From positions 4,439,501 to 4,503,500 of the forward strand of contig NZ_CP034346.1 of NCBI RefSeq assembly GCF_003991425.1: a stretch of DNA of 64,000 nucleotides. Direction: 5' to 3'. Each line of letters starts with the position of its first letter. Position 1 is the stretch's first letter. Origin of the DNA: Paenibacillus lutimineralis. Lineage in GTDB: Bacteria > Bacillota > Bacilli > Paenibacillales > Paenibacillaceae. A program made the position numbers and the translations under genes. This document shows, piece by piece, positions 32,788-40,588 of the stretch. Below the pieces are notes generated by a model. The model ran no database searches. It had not been told where the DNA came from and saw only the letters and a program-made list of their open reading frames with translations.

Positions 32788-33675
32788 CTATTTCGCAGCC
32801 GTAAATTTCTTCAGCATGAGACGACCAACCCAGCGTGCCAGCAGGTTGAAGATAAGCACCGTCAAAATCAGCACAGCGGAAGCACCAGCGGCAATCTGCG
32901 GAGCATCCGGGGCCAGCCCCTCAGAATTGATCTTCCAGATGTGTACAGCCAGTGTCTCAGCCGGACGGAAAGGATTCAGCGGCGAAGTTGGGCTGAGCGG
33001 ATTCCAATTGGTGAAATCCAGTCTTGGACTACTCATTCCTGCCGTGAATAACAAAGCTGCGGCTTCACCGAATACCCGGCCAGCTGCTAGAATGGTTCCG
33101 GTCAATATCACTGGCATCGAAATCGGCAGCATAATGGATTTGATCGTCTTCCATTTGGAAATACCGAGCGCAAGACTCGCTTCCTTCTGTGCAGCAGGAA
33201 CACCGGACATGCCCTGTTCCGTAATCCGTACCATCAGCGGCAAATTGAAGACGGTCAAGGCAAGCGCGCCGGAGAACAGTGAGAAGCCAAGTCCAAAAGT
33301 ATTTACAATGACGAGCAAACCGAACAAGCCAACTACAATCGATGGGAAAGAAGAGAGCACTTCGACAATCAGACGAATCGTATCTGTAATTTTACCTGGC
33401 TTGGCATATTCACTCATATAGATACCCGCGCCAAGACCTAAAGGGACCGTAATGATCATAGTTAATACAAGCAGGAATAAGGAATTAAATAACTGCGGCC
33501 CGATCCCCCCGCCCTCCTTGATCGTCTGCGGTGCAGAGGTCAAGAAGTGGAAGCTGACATGTCCGAGTCCTCGGACCAGAATGAAGCCGAGCAAACCGGC
33601 CATGATAAGGACGATAATCCCAGCCAGAGTGACAATAACGGCGGTAGCTACTTTATCTTTTGTTTTAGCACTCAT
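32788..33675 (-). CDS. pstA: phosphate ABC transporter permease PstA
   Basis: 295 residues, six membrane helices. The EAA-type loop [20 protein letters not shown] and the PstA-specific [20 protein letters not shown] are clear. Forms the membrane channel with PstC. Start overlaps the pstC stop by four bases (ATGA type), so the two permeases are translationally coupled. Confidence 0.95.
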   Translation of the reverse strand: MSAKTKDKVATAVIVTLAGIIVLIMAGLLGFILVRGLGHVSFHFLTSAPQTIKEGGGIGPQLFNSLFLLVLTMIITVPLGLGAGIYMSEYAKPGKITDTIRLIVEVLSSFPSIVVGLFGLLVIVNTFGLGFSLFSGALALTVFNLPLMVRITEQGMSGVPAAQKEASLALGISKWKTIKSIMLPISMPVILTGTILAAGRVFGEAAALLFTAGMSSPRLDFTNWNPLSPTSPLNPFRPAETLAVHIWKINSEGLAPDAPQIAAGASAVLILTVLIFNLLARWVGRLMLKKFTAAK

Positions 33676-34571
33676 CGCTGTGCTCTCCTTTCAAGCCGGC
33701 GGACAATAAAGACGAAGACGAAGGTCATCAGCATCAGAATCAACGCCAACGTCCACAGTACATTATTTTGCATTGAGCCCATTACTGTATTACCCATGCT
33801 GAGTGTGATGACACTCGTCAATGTTGAAGTCGATTCAAATAGAGATTTAGGGATATGCGGTGCGTTACCGATAACCATCTGGACGGCCAAAGCTTCACCG
33901 AAAGCACGCGCCATTCCAAGCACGATCCCTGTCATAAGCGCAGGCATCGTCGTTGGAATGACCGTACGCGACAGCGTCTGCCACCTAGTCGCTCCAAGCG
34001 CATAGGAGCCCTCCTTCAGTCCGGCCGGAAGAGAAGCGAGCGCATCGGTCGCGATCGACGTGATGGTAGGCAGAATCATAATCGAGAGTACCGTCGCACC
34101 CGCAGCAATACCAAGACCCTGACCTGGGAAAATAGTGCGGTAGAACGGTACGATAACACTAAGGCCGACGAAGCCATATACTACCGAAGGTATTCCGGCT
34201 AACAGCTCGATCACCGGCTGCAAATATTTTCTCCCGATATTAGGCATAATCTCGACCATAAATAATGCCGCGCTGACGCCAAGCGGTGCAGCAATGACAG
34301 CAGCCAGCAGGGAAGTACTGAATGAGCCTATGATAAACGGCAAAGCACCGAAAAGAGGTGGCTCTCCATCCGGTTTCCAGGTCGTTCCGAATATTTCACT
34401 GATTTTAATTCCGTTTTGAAAAAATGCACTCAATCCTTTTGTCGCCACAAAGTATACCATGGAGAAAATAATTACAACGAGCAGGACGATACAAAAGGAG
34501 GTTAATATTTTTCCGGTCCATTCTTCGATAACATGCTGTTTGACTTTTTGTTTTCCACCGGACTGACTCAT
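33672..34571 (-). CDS. pstC: phosphate ABC transporter permease PstC
   Basis: 299 residues, six membrane helices. Family marks: FGALPFIIGSFSTSLLAAVI, GIPSVVYGFVGLSVIVP, EAA-like GATRWQTLSRTVIPTTMPAL and RAFGEALAVQMVIGN. Partner of PstA. The 76-base gap to pstS holds a hairpin that may lower expression of the transporter part relative to the binding protein. Confidence 0.95.
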   Translation of the reverse strand: MSQSGGKQKVKQHVIEEWTGKILTSFCIVLLVVIIFSMVYFVATKGLSAFFQNGIKISEIFGTTWKPDGEPPLFGALPFIIGSFSTSLLAAVIAAPLGVSAALFMVEIMPNIGRKYLQPVIELLAGIPSVVYGFVGLSVIVPFYRTIFPGQGLGIAAGATVLSIMILPTITSIATDALASLPAGLKEGSYALGATRWQTLSRTVIPTTMPALMTGIVLGMARAFGEALAVQMVIGNAPHIPKSLFESTSTLTSVITLSMGNTVMGSMQNNVLWTLALILMLMTFVFVFIVRRLERRAQR

Positions 34572-34590
34572 AGACCTCTCCCTTTACACA

Positions 34591-34628
34591 GCACTTAAAG
34601 AGGCAGGAAATCCGCCTCCTTAAGTACT
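34591..34628 (-). terminator. attenuating hairpin between pstS and pstC
   Basis: TACTTAA..GAGGC / GCCTC..TTAAGTG stem without a strong T run. Typical partial terminator or RNA-stabilising hairpin that lets pstS be made in excess. Confidence 0.55.
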
Positions 34629-34647
34629 TAAATTATGTTGTCAATTA

Positions 34648-35586
34648 TTACTTAGTGATGTTGCCATCGATATCGCGTGTTACTTGCATTTTGCTAGCTG
34701 GGATATATCCAAGCTCGACAACATCTTTATTTTGTACTTCATCAGAGGTCATGTAGTCCAGGAAAGCCTTCACGATTTCATTTGGCTCACCCTTCGTGTA
34801 CATATGCTCGTAAGCCCATACCGGATAAGTACCATTCGCAACATTATCTTCAGTCGGATCTACACCTTCATACTTCACAGCTTTGATGGAGTCATCAAGA
34901 TAAGAGAGCGCAAGGTAGCCGATAGCTCCTGGTGTTTCTTTAACCAGCTTCTTAACCGTACCTGAGGAATCCTCTTGAATCGCGCCTGCCAAGTCTTCAG
35001 TCTTCGTACCTAATGCATATTTCTCGAATGTTGCACGTGTACCGGAGCTGGATGGACGGTTGATGATTTGGATTTTTTGATCTGCGCCGCCAAGATCCTT
35101 CCAGTTTGTAATTTCACCTTTGAAGATTTTAACTAACTGATCTTTAGTCAGATTATCTACTGTAATTTCTGGGTTAACTACGGTTGCCATACCTACTACA
35201 GCAACTTGATGGTCAACCAACTCTGCTGCAGGACCTGCTTCCAACTTCTCAGCAGCAAATACGTCGGAGTTACCGATATCCGCTTGTCCTCCGGATACTT
35301 GCGTCAACCCTGTTCCACTACCTCCACCTTGCACTTGAATCGATACCTTCGGATTCAGATCCATGAAGCTTTGGCTAGCTTGTTCAACAAGCGGCTGCAA
35401 TGCCGATGAACCTACTGCAAGGATAGAACCGGAGAGCTCAGTCTTGTTGCCACTGTTCGTGGAATTTCCTGTAGACGAGTTGTCCGAAGAATTCGCTGTC
35501 TTATTATTAGAACTGCTTCCTTGACCACAAGCAGCCAGCGTTAAAGTTAAAATAATCGTTAAAACCAACAACATACTCTTTTTCAT
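34648..35586 (-). CDS. pstS: phosphate-binding lipoprotein PstS
   Basis: 312 residues. Signal with lipobox LAACG (acyl-Cys near 20), then a Ser/Asn-rich spacer, then the phosphate-binding fold: AVGSSALQPLVEQASQSF, GGGSGTGLTQVSGGQADIGN and RPSSSGTRATFEKYA supply the serine and threonine phosphate ligands. Outside face of the membrane. First gene of the pst operon; a Pho box (TTTACA-N5-TTTACA) lies about 75 bases upstream. Confidence 0.95.
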   Translation of the reverse strand: MKKSMLLVLTIILTLTLAACGQGSSSNNKTANSSDNSSTGNSTNSGNKTELSGSILAVGSSALQPLVEQASQSFMDLNPKVSIQVQGGGSGTGLTQVSGGQADIGNSDVFAAEKLEAGPAAELVDHQVAVVGMATVVNPEITVDNLTKDQLVKIFKGEITNWKDLGGADQKIQIINRPSSSGTRATFEKYALGTKTEDLAGAIQEDSSGTVKKLVKETPGAIGYLALSYLDDSIKAVKYEGVDPTEDNVANGTYPVWAYEHMYTKGEPNEIVKAFLDYMTSDEVQNKDVVELGYIPASKMQVTRDIDGNITK

Positions 35587-35659
35587 GATTCATGTTTCCC
35601 CCTCATTTGTTTGTATACTCTGATTATAGAAGCCTATTATCAAAGCCATGTTTTCGTTT

Positions 35660-35676
35660 TGTAAACGGAGTGTAAA
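35660..35676 (-). promoter_or_regulatory. Pho box of the pst operon
   Basis: On the minus strand TTTACACTCCGTTTACA: two TTTACA hexamers 11 bp apart, the PhoP-binding repeat known from Bacillus (TT(A/C/T)ACA-N5). Expected to activate pstSCAB in low phosphate. Confidence 0.8.
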
Positions 35677-35710
35677 ATTATTGATCTTCAAGACACGGTC
35701 ATTCGGTCGC

Positions 35711-35743
35711 TCAAAAATAATGCAGCCCTCTGGCTGCATTATT
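35711..35743 (-). terminator. strong hairpin terminator upstream of pstS
   Basis: AATAATGCAGCC/GGCTGCATTATT with a CTCT loop, followed by TTTTTGAG on the minus strand. No protein gene feeds into it, suggesting it ends a transcript from 35745-36078. Confidence 0.75.
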
Positions 35744-36079
35744 TGCATAACTGATATCTTTATTCGCTTTTCCTATATAAATATGAATTAAAGCCACTCG
35801 AACTCCGCAGTCTGTATACCTCCGGAAGTCGGTCTTACCTCATCCCCTTCTTTTCTCCGTAGGATAGATTCATGATATAGGACAGTGAGACGACGCTTCG
35901 TAACAGCCTGCCGACCAATTAGCTATCACTTTCACGACCTTTTGTAGACTGATGAGAGACAGCCAGCCTTGATCGTTCTCGTAGCTGTTCCCCTGCCAGC
36001 AGCTTTCTTCCACGTCCTTATTGTTCTTGATTCATCTGTATAAATAGGGTAATTTAAACATGTCGGACATGAAGCACAT
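35744..36079. other. unassigned stretch bounded by two terminators
   Basis: Contains no gene I can support. On the minus strand, blocks such as ESILRRKEGDEVRPTSGG read open in separate frames, so it may be a decayed gene; alternatively it encodes a minus-strand RNA ended by the hairpin at 35711-35743. I found no match to RNase P, tmRNA, 6S or SRP RNA landmarks. Confidence 0.35.
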
Positions 36080-36131
36080 GCCGCTTTGACACACAGCTCT
36101 TAGGAGCCAATGTGTTGAGGCGGCTTTTTTA
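36080..36131 (+). terminator. hairpin terminator before the nuclease-like gene
   Basis: GCCGC-ACACA / TGTGT-GCGGC stem followed by TTTTTTATT on the plus strand. It lies directly in front of the gene at 36158, so it may be attenuating that gene or end an unseen plus-strand transcript. Confidence 0.7.
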
Positions 36132-36157
36132 TTACTCTTGAGGTGAGGGGGAAGAAG

Positions 36158-36804
36158 ATGAGTTTATTTGAACCAGTTTATGATGCGTGGCTACAACAGC
36201 AAATTCACGAGGAGAAGGGTACGAGAAGGAGAGAACTATTGCAAAATGGGCTAGGACATGGAACCGTTGAATTTTTGCGCTCGATCTGGTTTCCTGCTGT
36301 CGGCAATCTGGATCACCTGTACCCTGAATATGAACTACGTGACTTCAATAACGGGTATCGCTATTTGGATCTTGCTTACATGCCAGGTGGAGTTAAGGGC
36401 TGCATAGAGATTCATGGTTATCGATCCCATGCCAGGGATGTGGAGGTTGCTAGGTTTAAGGATCTCTGCATGAAGCAAGCCCTGCTTGTCCTTGATGATT
36501 GGTATTTCCTTCCGATTGCTTATCTGTCTATCCGTGACGATCCCGGCGTTTGCAAGCAGCTGGTGCTTTCTTTCGTAAGCAAATTTCTTTCATTGGAGGT
36601 CTCACCACAGCTAGACTGGGTTGAAGCAGAAATAATACGATTTGCTCGTCGAACGCCGCGGCCGTTCACTCCTAAAGAGCTTGCAGCTCATTTACGGCTA
36701 TCCGATCGGCATACGAGAGATCGATTCTTCATCGATTAGTGAACCAAAATCGGCTCGCCATCGCCAGCGGAGCTCAGCGTTATCGAACATACAGGTTGGT
36801 GTAG
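36158..36804 (+). pseudogene. PD-(D/E)XK nuclease-like protein with C-terminal helix-turn-helix, frameshifted
   Basis: ATG at 36158 behind GAGGTGAGGGGG. The intact part is about 194 residues: YLDLAYMPGGVKGCIEIHGY with following RFKDLCMKQALLVLDDWYF resembles the DUF559/Vsr-like PD-(D/E)XK core (Asp, then E-x-H in place of E-x-K). Then FTPKELAAHLRLSDRHTRDR begins a helix-turn-helix. At 36726 a T is missing: restoring it extends the frame through LHRLVNQNRLAIASGAQRYR to TAG at 36804. The present stop (36739) cuts the last 25 residues. A second degenerate copy of this 3' end lies at 37032-37105. Confidence 0.6.
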
Positions 36805-37105
36805 TTAGTGTAGTTAGTGTAGTTGGTGCGCCAGCTCTAACGGAAATCACAGCCTCTATTTTGACGAATTCGCTCTTCTTGAGATTGTAACGGAAATTAG
36901 ATCCTCTATTTGAGGATAGTCTACCCTTATTCTGCTGAAAAACTTTAATTAAGGTACTCCATTTCCGTTAGAATTCAAAAACCGCCCTTTCAGGCCAAAT
37001 AAAGGCACTGGTTTCCGTTAGTCCCTTTCTTCATCGATTAGTGGATCAAAATCAGCTCACCATCACCAGCGGAGCTCAGCGTTATCAACATACGGGTTGG
37101 GATAG
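36729..37105 (+). repeat. tandem duplication of the nuclease-like gene 3' end plus GTTAGTGTAGTTGGT minisatellite
   Basis: The block from TCATCGATTAGTG to AGCTCAGCGTTATC occurs at 36729 and again about 303 bp later at 37033, with about 90 percent identity. Each is followed by short imperfect repeats of GTTAGTGTAGTTGGT (36802-36826; 37102-37216). The second copy carries further substitutions, so the first is nearer the functional gene. Confidence 0.75.
36838..37020. repeat. TAACGGAAA four-motif palindromic module, copy A
   Basis: Two direct TAACGGAAAT motifs each followed by CCTCTATTT, then two inverted ones (ATTTCCGTTA, TTTCCGTTA) preceded by AATTAAGG or AAATAAAGG. The outer pair and inner pair can each form a stem. 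183 bp; copy B follows at 37227. Confidence 0.75.
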
Positions 37106-37226
37106 TTAGTGCTGTTAGTGTAGTTGGTAGCGGTGGGCTGTTAGTGCTGTTAGTGTCATTGGTAATGTTAGCGCTGTTGGTATCGTTGGTGTAGTTAGGG
37201 CGTGGGTGTCGTTGGTGCGCCAGCTC

Positions 37227-37409
37227 TAACGGAAATCACAGCCTCTATTTTGCCGAATTCGCTCTTCTTGAGATTGTAACGGAAATCAGATCCTCTATTT
37301 AAGGATAGTCTACCCTTATTCTGCTGAAAAACTTCAATTAAGGTACTCCATTTCCGTTAGAATTCAAAATCGAGCCTTTTAAGACAAATAACGGCACTGA
37401 TTTCCGTTA
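37227..37409. repeat. TAACGGAAA four-motif palindromic module, copy B
   Basis: Same layout and length as copy A (36838-37020), about 93 percent identical by eye, ending GATTTCCGTTA. I recall similar TAACGGAAA intergenic repeats in other Paenibacillus genomes but cannot check here. Confidence 0.75.
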
Positions 37410-37423
37410 GAATGTTATGAAAT

Positions 37424-37467
37424 AAAAAAAGAGTGCTGCCTGAACTTTAAGGCAACACTCTTTTATA
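37424..37467. terminator. terminator beyond nrdR
   Basis: AAAGAGTG-C-TGCC / GGCA-A-CACTCTTT stem with T or A tails on both sides; 110 bases after the nrdR stop on the minus strand. Confidence 0.78.
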
Positions 37468-37576
37468 ATGAACAGCTTGTCTTACGCGGATCTTGATCTC
37501 GTGGGTATGATAAGCATCTGAATGTAGTTGACCACCGTCGTGCGATGACATTCCCCCTTTGAGGGCGGCCTCCCGC

Positions 37577-38044
37577 TTACTCCTCGCTCGCAGGCTTGGA
37601 GAGCAAGCTGTTCAATTCCTTCATGAACATGTTAATATCCTTGAATTGACGATATACCGAGGCGAATCGGACATAAGCAACCTCATCAACCGGATACAGC
37701 TGTTCCATGACCAATTCGCCGATCTCACGGCTTTCCACTTCTGCGTTCGCAGAGTGGCGCATCTGACGCTCTACCGCGGATACGGCAGACTCCAATTGCT
37801 CCACGGATACCGGTCTTTTCTCACAAGCACGCATCAGTCCTCTAAGCAGCTTATCGCGATTGAATTCCTCGCGGCTGCCGTCTTTCTTAATGACGATGAG
37901 CGGCATTTCCTCCACCATCTCAAAGGTAGTAAAACGTCGGCTGCATTTCTCACATTCACGACGGCGGCGGATCGAGCGATTCTCGTTAGCTGGCCTCGAA
38001 TCAAGCACCTTCGTCCCCATATAGTCACAATACGGACATCTCAC
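37577..38044 (-). CDS. nrdR: transcriptional repressor NrdR
   Basis: 155 residues. Zinc ribbon [16 protein letters not shown] and [12 protein letters not shown] at the N-terminus, then an ATP-cone ([20 protein letters not shown]). NrdR represses ribonucleotide reductase genes, sensing ATP/dATP. Position next to the coaE-mutM-polA block agrees with the Bacillus order. Full length. Confidence 0.96.
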   Translation of the reverse strand: MRCPYCDYMGTKVLDSRPANENRSIRRRRECEKCSRRFTTFEMVEEMPLIVIKKDGSREEFNRDKLLRGLMRACEKRPVSVEQLESAVSAVERQMRHSANAEVESREIGELVMEQLYPVDEVAYVRFASVYRQFKDINMFMKELNSLLSKPASEE

Positions 38045-38194
38045 GCAAAAATGTCTCCCTTCTGCTTCTGTTAACTGTTATTCCTGCAAGTAAGACTGGA
38101 AATAAGACTACCAATAAATAACTAAAAAAATCAGTAATGAAGTTTCAAATACCGGAGCATAATACTGTTACCAACCGCAAGGAGGTGAACAACA

Positions 38195-38413
38195 ATGGCG
38201 CAAAATTCTAACTCTAACAACCTGGTAGTAAAACAAGCTTCCGGTGCACTCGAGCAAATGAAATACGAAGTTGCTCAAGAGCTTGGCATTAATTTCCCAC
38301 AAGATGGATACGCTGGTAACCTGACTTCTTACGAAAACGGTTCGATCGGTGGTTACATTACTAAACGTTTGGTAACAATCGCCGAACAACAATTGGCAGG
38401 CCAATTCAAATAA
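38195..38413 (+). CDS. alpha/beta-type small acid-soluble spore protein
   Basis: 72 residues; AAGGAGGTGAACAACA before the ATG. Contains both family blocks: LEQMKYEVAQELGI with the GPR protease cut site (E/A junction in the first block), and GYITKRLVTIAEQQL. Binds and protects DNA in the dormant spore. A CATAATA box at 38158 resembles a forespore sigma-G -10. Proof that the organism sporulates. Confidence 0.96.
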   Translation: MAQNSNSNNLVVKQASGALEQMKYEVAQELGINFPQDGYAGNLTSYENGSIGGYITKRLVTIAEQQLAGQFK

Positions 38414-38424
38414 GTAACCTCTCA

Positions 38425-38464
38425 GGAAAGCATTGAAAGGCTCTGAAGCCTTTTGGTGCTTTCC
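38425..38464 (+). terminator. terminator of the SASP gene
   Basis: GGAAAGCA..AAAGGCT / AGCCTTT..TGCTTTCC stem followed by TTATC, twelve bases after the stop. Confidence 0.8.
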
Positions 38465-38489
38465 TTATCTATTGTAACCGAGGCTTTCC

Positions 38490-39053
38490 TTAAAAATCAT
38501 CATATATCTCGGAATATTGTTTATAATAATGAGTTACCCGAAGGACATAATTCCTTGTCTCCGGAAAAGGTATGTCGTCGACAGTATTCAACTGACCGTC
38601 CCATCTCTTGCTCTTAATCCAGTTTTTCACATGAGTAGGACCTGCATTGTAGGCCGCGATCACAGCAATTATATTTCCGTCAAATTGCTCTGATAAATAA
38701 TTCAAATACCAAGTTCCAATTCGGACATTTACATCAATCTCGTTCTTTACTTGATCAAGATGTACTTTTTCATACTTAGCCTGATCAATAATCCATTCGG
38801 CCGTGCCTGGCATAATCTGCATGATGCCGAGCGCACCCTTCCTCGATTCGGCACCTACTTTATAGTTTGATTCCGCCTTGATAATCGCAGCCACGATCAA
38901 CGGATCCAGACCATTCTCCTGCGCATGCTGCTTAATCTCTTCTTTATAATAGATCGGATAGAACATGGATAACCATGCGGAATTAAAAAACAAAATGGCA
39001 ACAAAACCAAGAAACAGCAAAAGCAGCACTCTCTTCTTCCGCAGCAACCTCAT
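38490..39053 (-). CDS. membrane-anchored lytic transglycosylase (SLT domain)
   Basis: 187 residues. N-terminal membrane anchor (about 8-26) then a compact SLT domain: catalytic Glu in AAIIKAESNYKVGAESRKGA, then LGIMQIMPGTAEWI, and AVIAAYNAGPTHVKNWI. Cleaves peptidoglycan glycan strands with anhydro-muropeptide formation on the outer face. The start overlaps the coaE stop by four bases. Equivalent to Bacillus ytaG-region neighbours of coaE. Confidence 0.92.
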   Translation of the reverse strand: MRLLRKKRVLLLLFLGFVAILFFNSAWLSMFYPIYYKEEIKQHAQENGLDPLIVAAIIKAESNYKVGAESRKGALGIMQIMPGTAEWIIDQAKYEKVHLDQVKNEIDVNVRIGTWYLNYLSEQFDGNIIAVIAAYNAGPTHVKNWIKSKRWDGQLNTVDDIPFPETRNYVLRVTHYYKQYSEIYDDF

Positions 39054-39646
39054 ATAGAAACCTTTTCCCGCCAGAATTTCTCGATTTGATGCTTCGTCTC
39101 ATCCAATCCATAATGGTTGTCAATCAGAACATCGGCTTTACTCTTCTTCAATTCTATATCCATCTGTGCTGCCAGCCTTGAACTTGCCTGTTCCAAAGTA
39201 AGATTGTCACGTTCCATCAATCGTTCTAGCTGAACTTCCCTTGGAACATATACGACCATAATCTGCTCATAGAGCCCTTCCTGTCCCGATTCATATAGCA
39301 GAGGAATATCACAAACGACCAGGCGATGAGGATCAGCCGCTTCCAGTGCTTTCATTCTCGCTGCCATCTCGTTGCGGATTGCTGGATGAGTCAATTCATT
39401 CAGCACTTTACGCTGCTCTGGATCCGAGAATACAACTGCCCCAAGCTGCTTGCGATTCAAAGTTCCGTCCGGATTCAGAATATCCTCTCCGAAATGCTCA
39501 GCAACTTTAGCAAGAACCGGGTGCCCCGGCTCCATGATTCCTCTGGCGATGACATCGGCATCGATCAGCTCTGCTCCTAAGGACACAAGCATATGAGAGA
39601 CCGTGCTCTTTCCGGTTGCTATCCCACCGGTTAGTCCGATATTCAT
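39050..39646 (-). CDS. coaE: dephospho-CoA kinase CoaE
   Basis: 198 residues. P-loop GLTGGIATGKSTV, ADVIARG with the base Asp, and lid region RLMERDNLTLEQASSRLAAQ. Final step of coenzyme A synthesis (ATP + dephospho-CoA). Start overlaps mutM stop by four bases, end overlaps the transglycosylase start, giving a coupled mutM-coaE-SLT unit. Confidence 0.95.
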   Translation of the reverse strand: MNIGLTGGIATGKSTVSHMLVSLGAELIDADVIARGIMEPGHPVLAKVAEHFGEDILNPDGTLNRKQLGAVVFSDPEQRKVLNELTHPAIRNEMAARMKALEAADPHRLVVCDIPLLYESGQEGLYEQIMVVYVPREVQLERLMERDNLTLEQASSRLAAQMDIELKKSKADVLIDNHYGLDETKHQIEKFWREKVSI

Positions 39647-40551
39647 CCTCTCACCTCACCGTCGACTTTAGAATTCGAAGAAGCTGTGGAATGTTTGGAT
39701 TTAGTCCTTTTAATGCTTGTCCGCTTCAAAGGCTGACAGCTTGGGCAGTAATGCGTTCCGCGGCCTCCAACGACCGTCTTCTCGACGGGGTGACCACAGA
39801 CTACGCATGACTCATCCTTCCGTCCATAGATGCGTAGCGATTGCTGGAACATTCCCATCTCTCCCTGTCCATTTACATAGGACTTAATGGAGGACCCACC
39901 AGCTTCAACCGCTTCATTTAATGTCTCCAAGATCATGGTATGGAGCTTGCGAAGCAGATCATCACTTAGTTCGCAAGCTGGAGTCTCAGGATGAATCCCG
40001 GCACGGAACAACGCCTCATCTACATAAATATTGCCAAGCCCCACCACATATTCCTGGTTCAAGAGCGCCACCTTAATTTTTGTCGTTCGTTTAGCCATAA
40101 CATCGCGGAAAGCCTCGTACGTAAACGAATCATCCAGCGGTTCAAGTCCCAGCTTAGACAAAGGTTTGTGATTGAACTCATCTCCGGCCGCGAATAAATG
40201 CATCGTCCCGAACTGACGCACATCCTTATATCTAAGCTCCGTTCCATCTGTAAAATGGAAAATAACATGCGTATGCTTCTCAACCGGATCACTGCTATGA
40301 TACAGACCGTAACGTCCTTCCATTCTCAAATGAGAGACGAGAACAACTCCGTCCATAATAAAGCGCAAAAACTTCCCTCTGCGGCCCATCTCCAAAATAC
40401 GATGCCCCGCAAGATCCATCTCAAACTGTCTGATATCATCGGGCTTTTGAATAATTCGCGGCAATGATACCGTAACCGACTGAATTGTCTTGCCAACAAC
40501 AAGTTCCGACAATGTTCTTCTAACCGTCTCTACCTCCGGTAATTCCGGCAT
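39643..40551 (-). CDS. mutM: formamidopyrimidine-DNA glycosylase MutM
   Basis: 302 residues. N-terminal catalytic PELPEVETVRRTL (Pro1 nucleophile, Glu2), the catalytic Lys in GRRGKFLRF, helix-two-turn-helix with LGNIYVDEALFRAGIHP, and a zinc finger CVVCGHP..CPSCQ at the end. Removes 8-oxoguanine and nicks the DNA. About 30 basic residues after the zinc finger (KRTSIKRTKSKH) are an extra tail not typical of the family. Confidence 0.95.
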   Translation of the reverse strand: MPELPEVETVRRTLSELVVGKTIQSVTVSLPRIIQKPDDIRQFEMDLAGHRILEMGRRGKFLRFIMDGVVLVSHLRMEGRYGLYHSSDPVEKHTHVIFHFTDGTELRYKDVRQFGTMHLFAAGDEFNHKPLSKLGLEPLDDSFTYEAFRDVMAKRTTKIKVALLNQEYVVGLGNIYVDEALFRAGIHPETPACELSDDLLRKLHTMILETLNEAVEAGGSSIKSYVNGQGEMGMFQQSLRIYGRKDESCVVCGHPVEKTVVGGRGTHYCPSCQPLKRTSIKRTKSKHSTASSNSKVDGEVRG

Positions 40552-40588
40552 ATTCTATTTCACCTCATCTATTTCAACAGGTTCCTGA

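Noticed and set aside
35744..36079. RNase P RNA, tmRNA, 6S or SRP RNA
   Set aside because: None of their conserved blocks is present on either strand.
36802..37409. Repeats considered as a CRISPR array
   Set aside because: Motifs are arranged direct-direct-inverted-inverted with unequal spacing and two near-identical long copies; no unique spacers and no cas genes.
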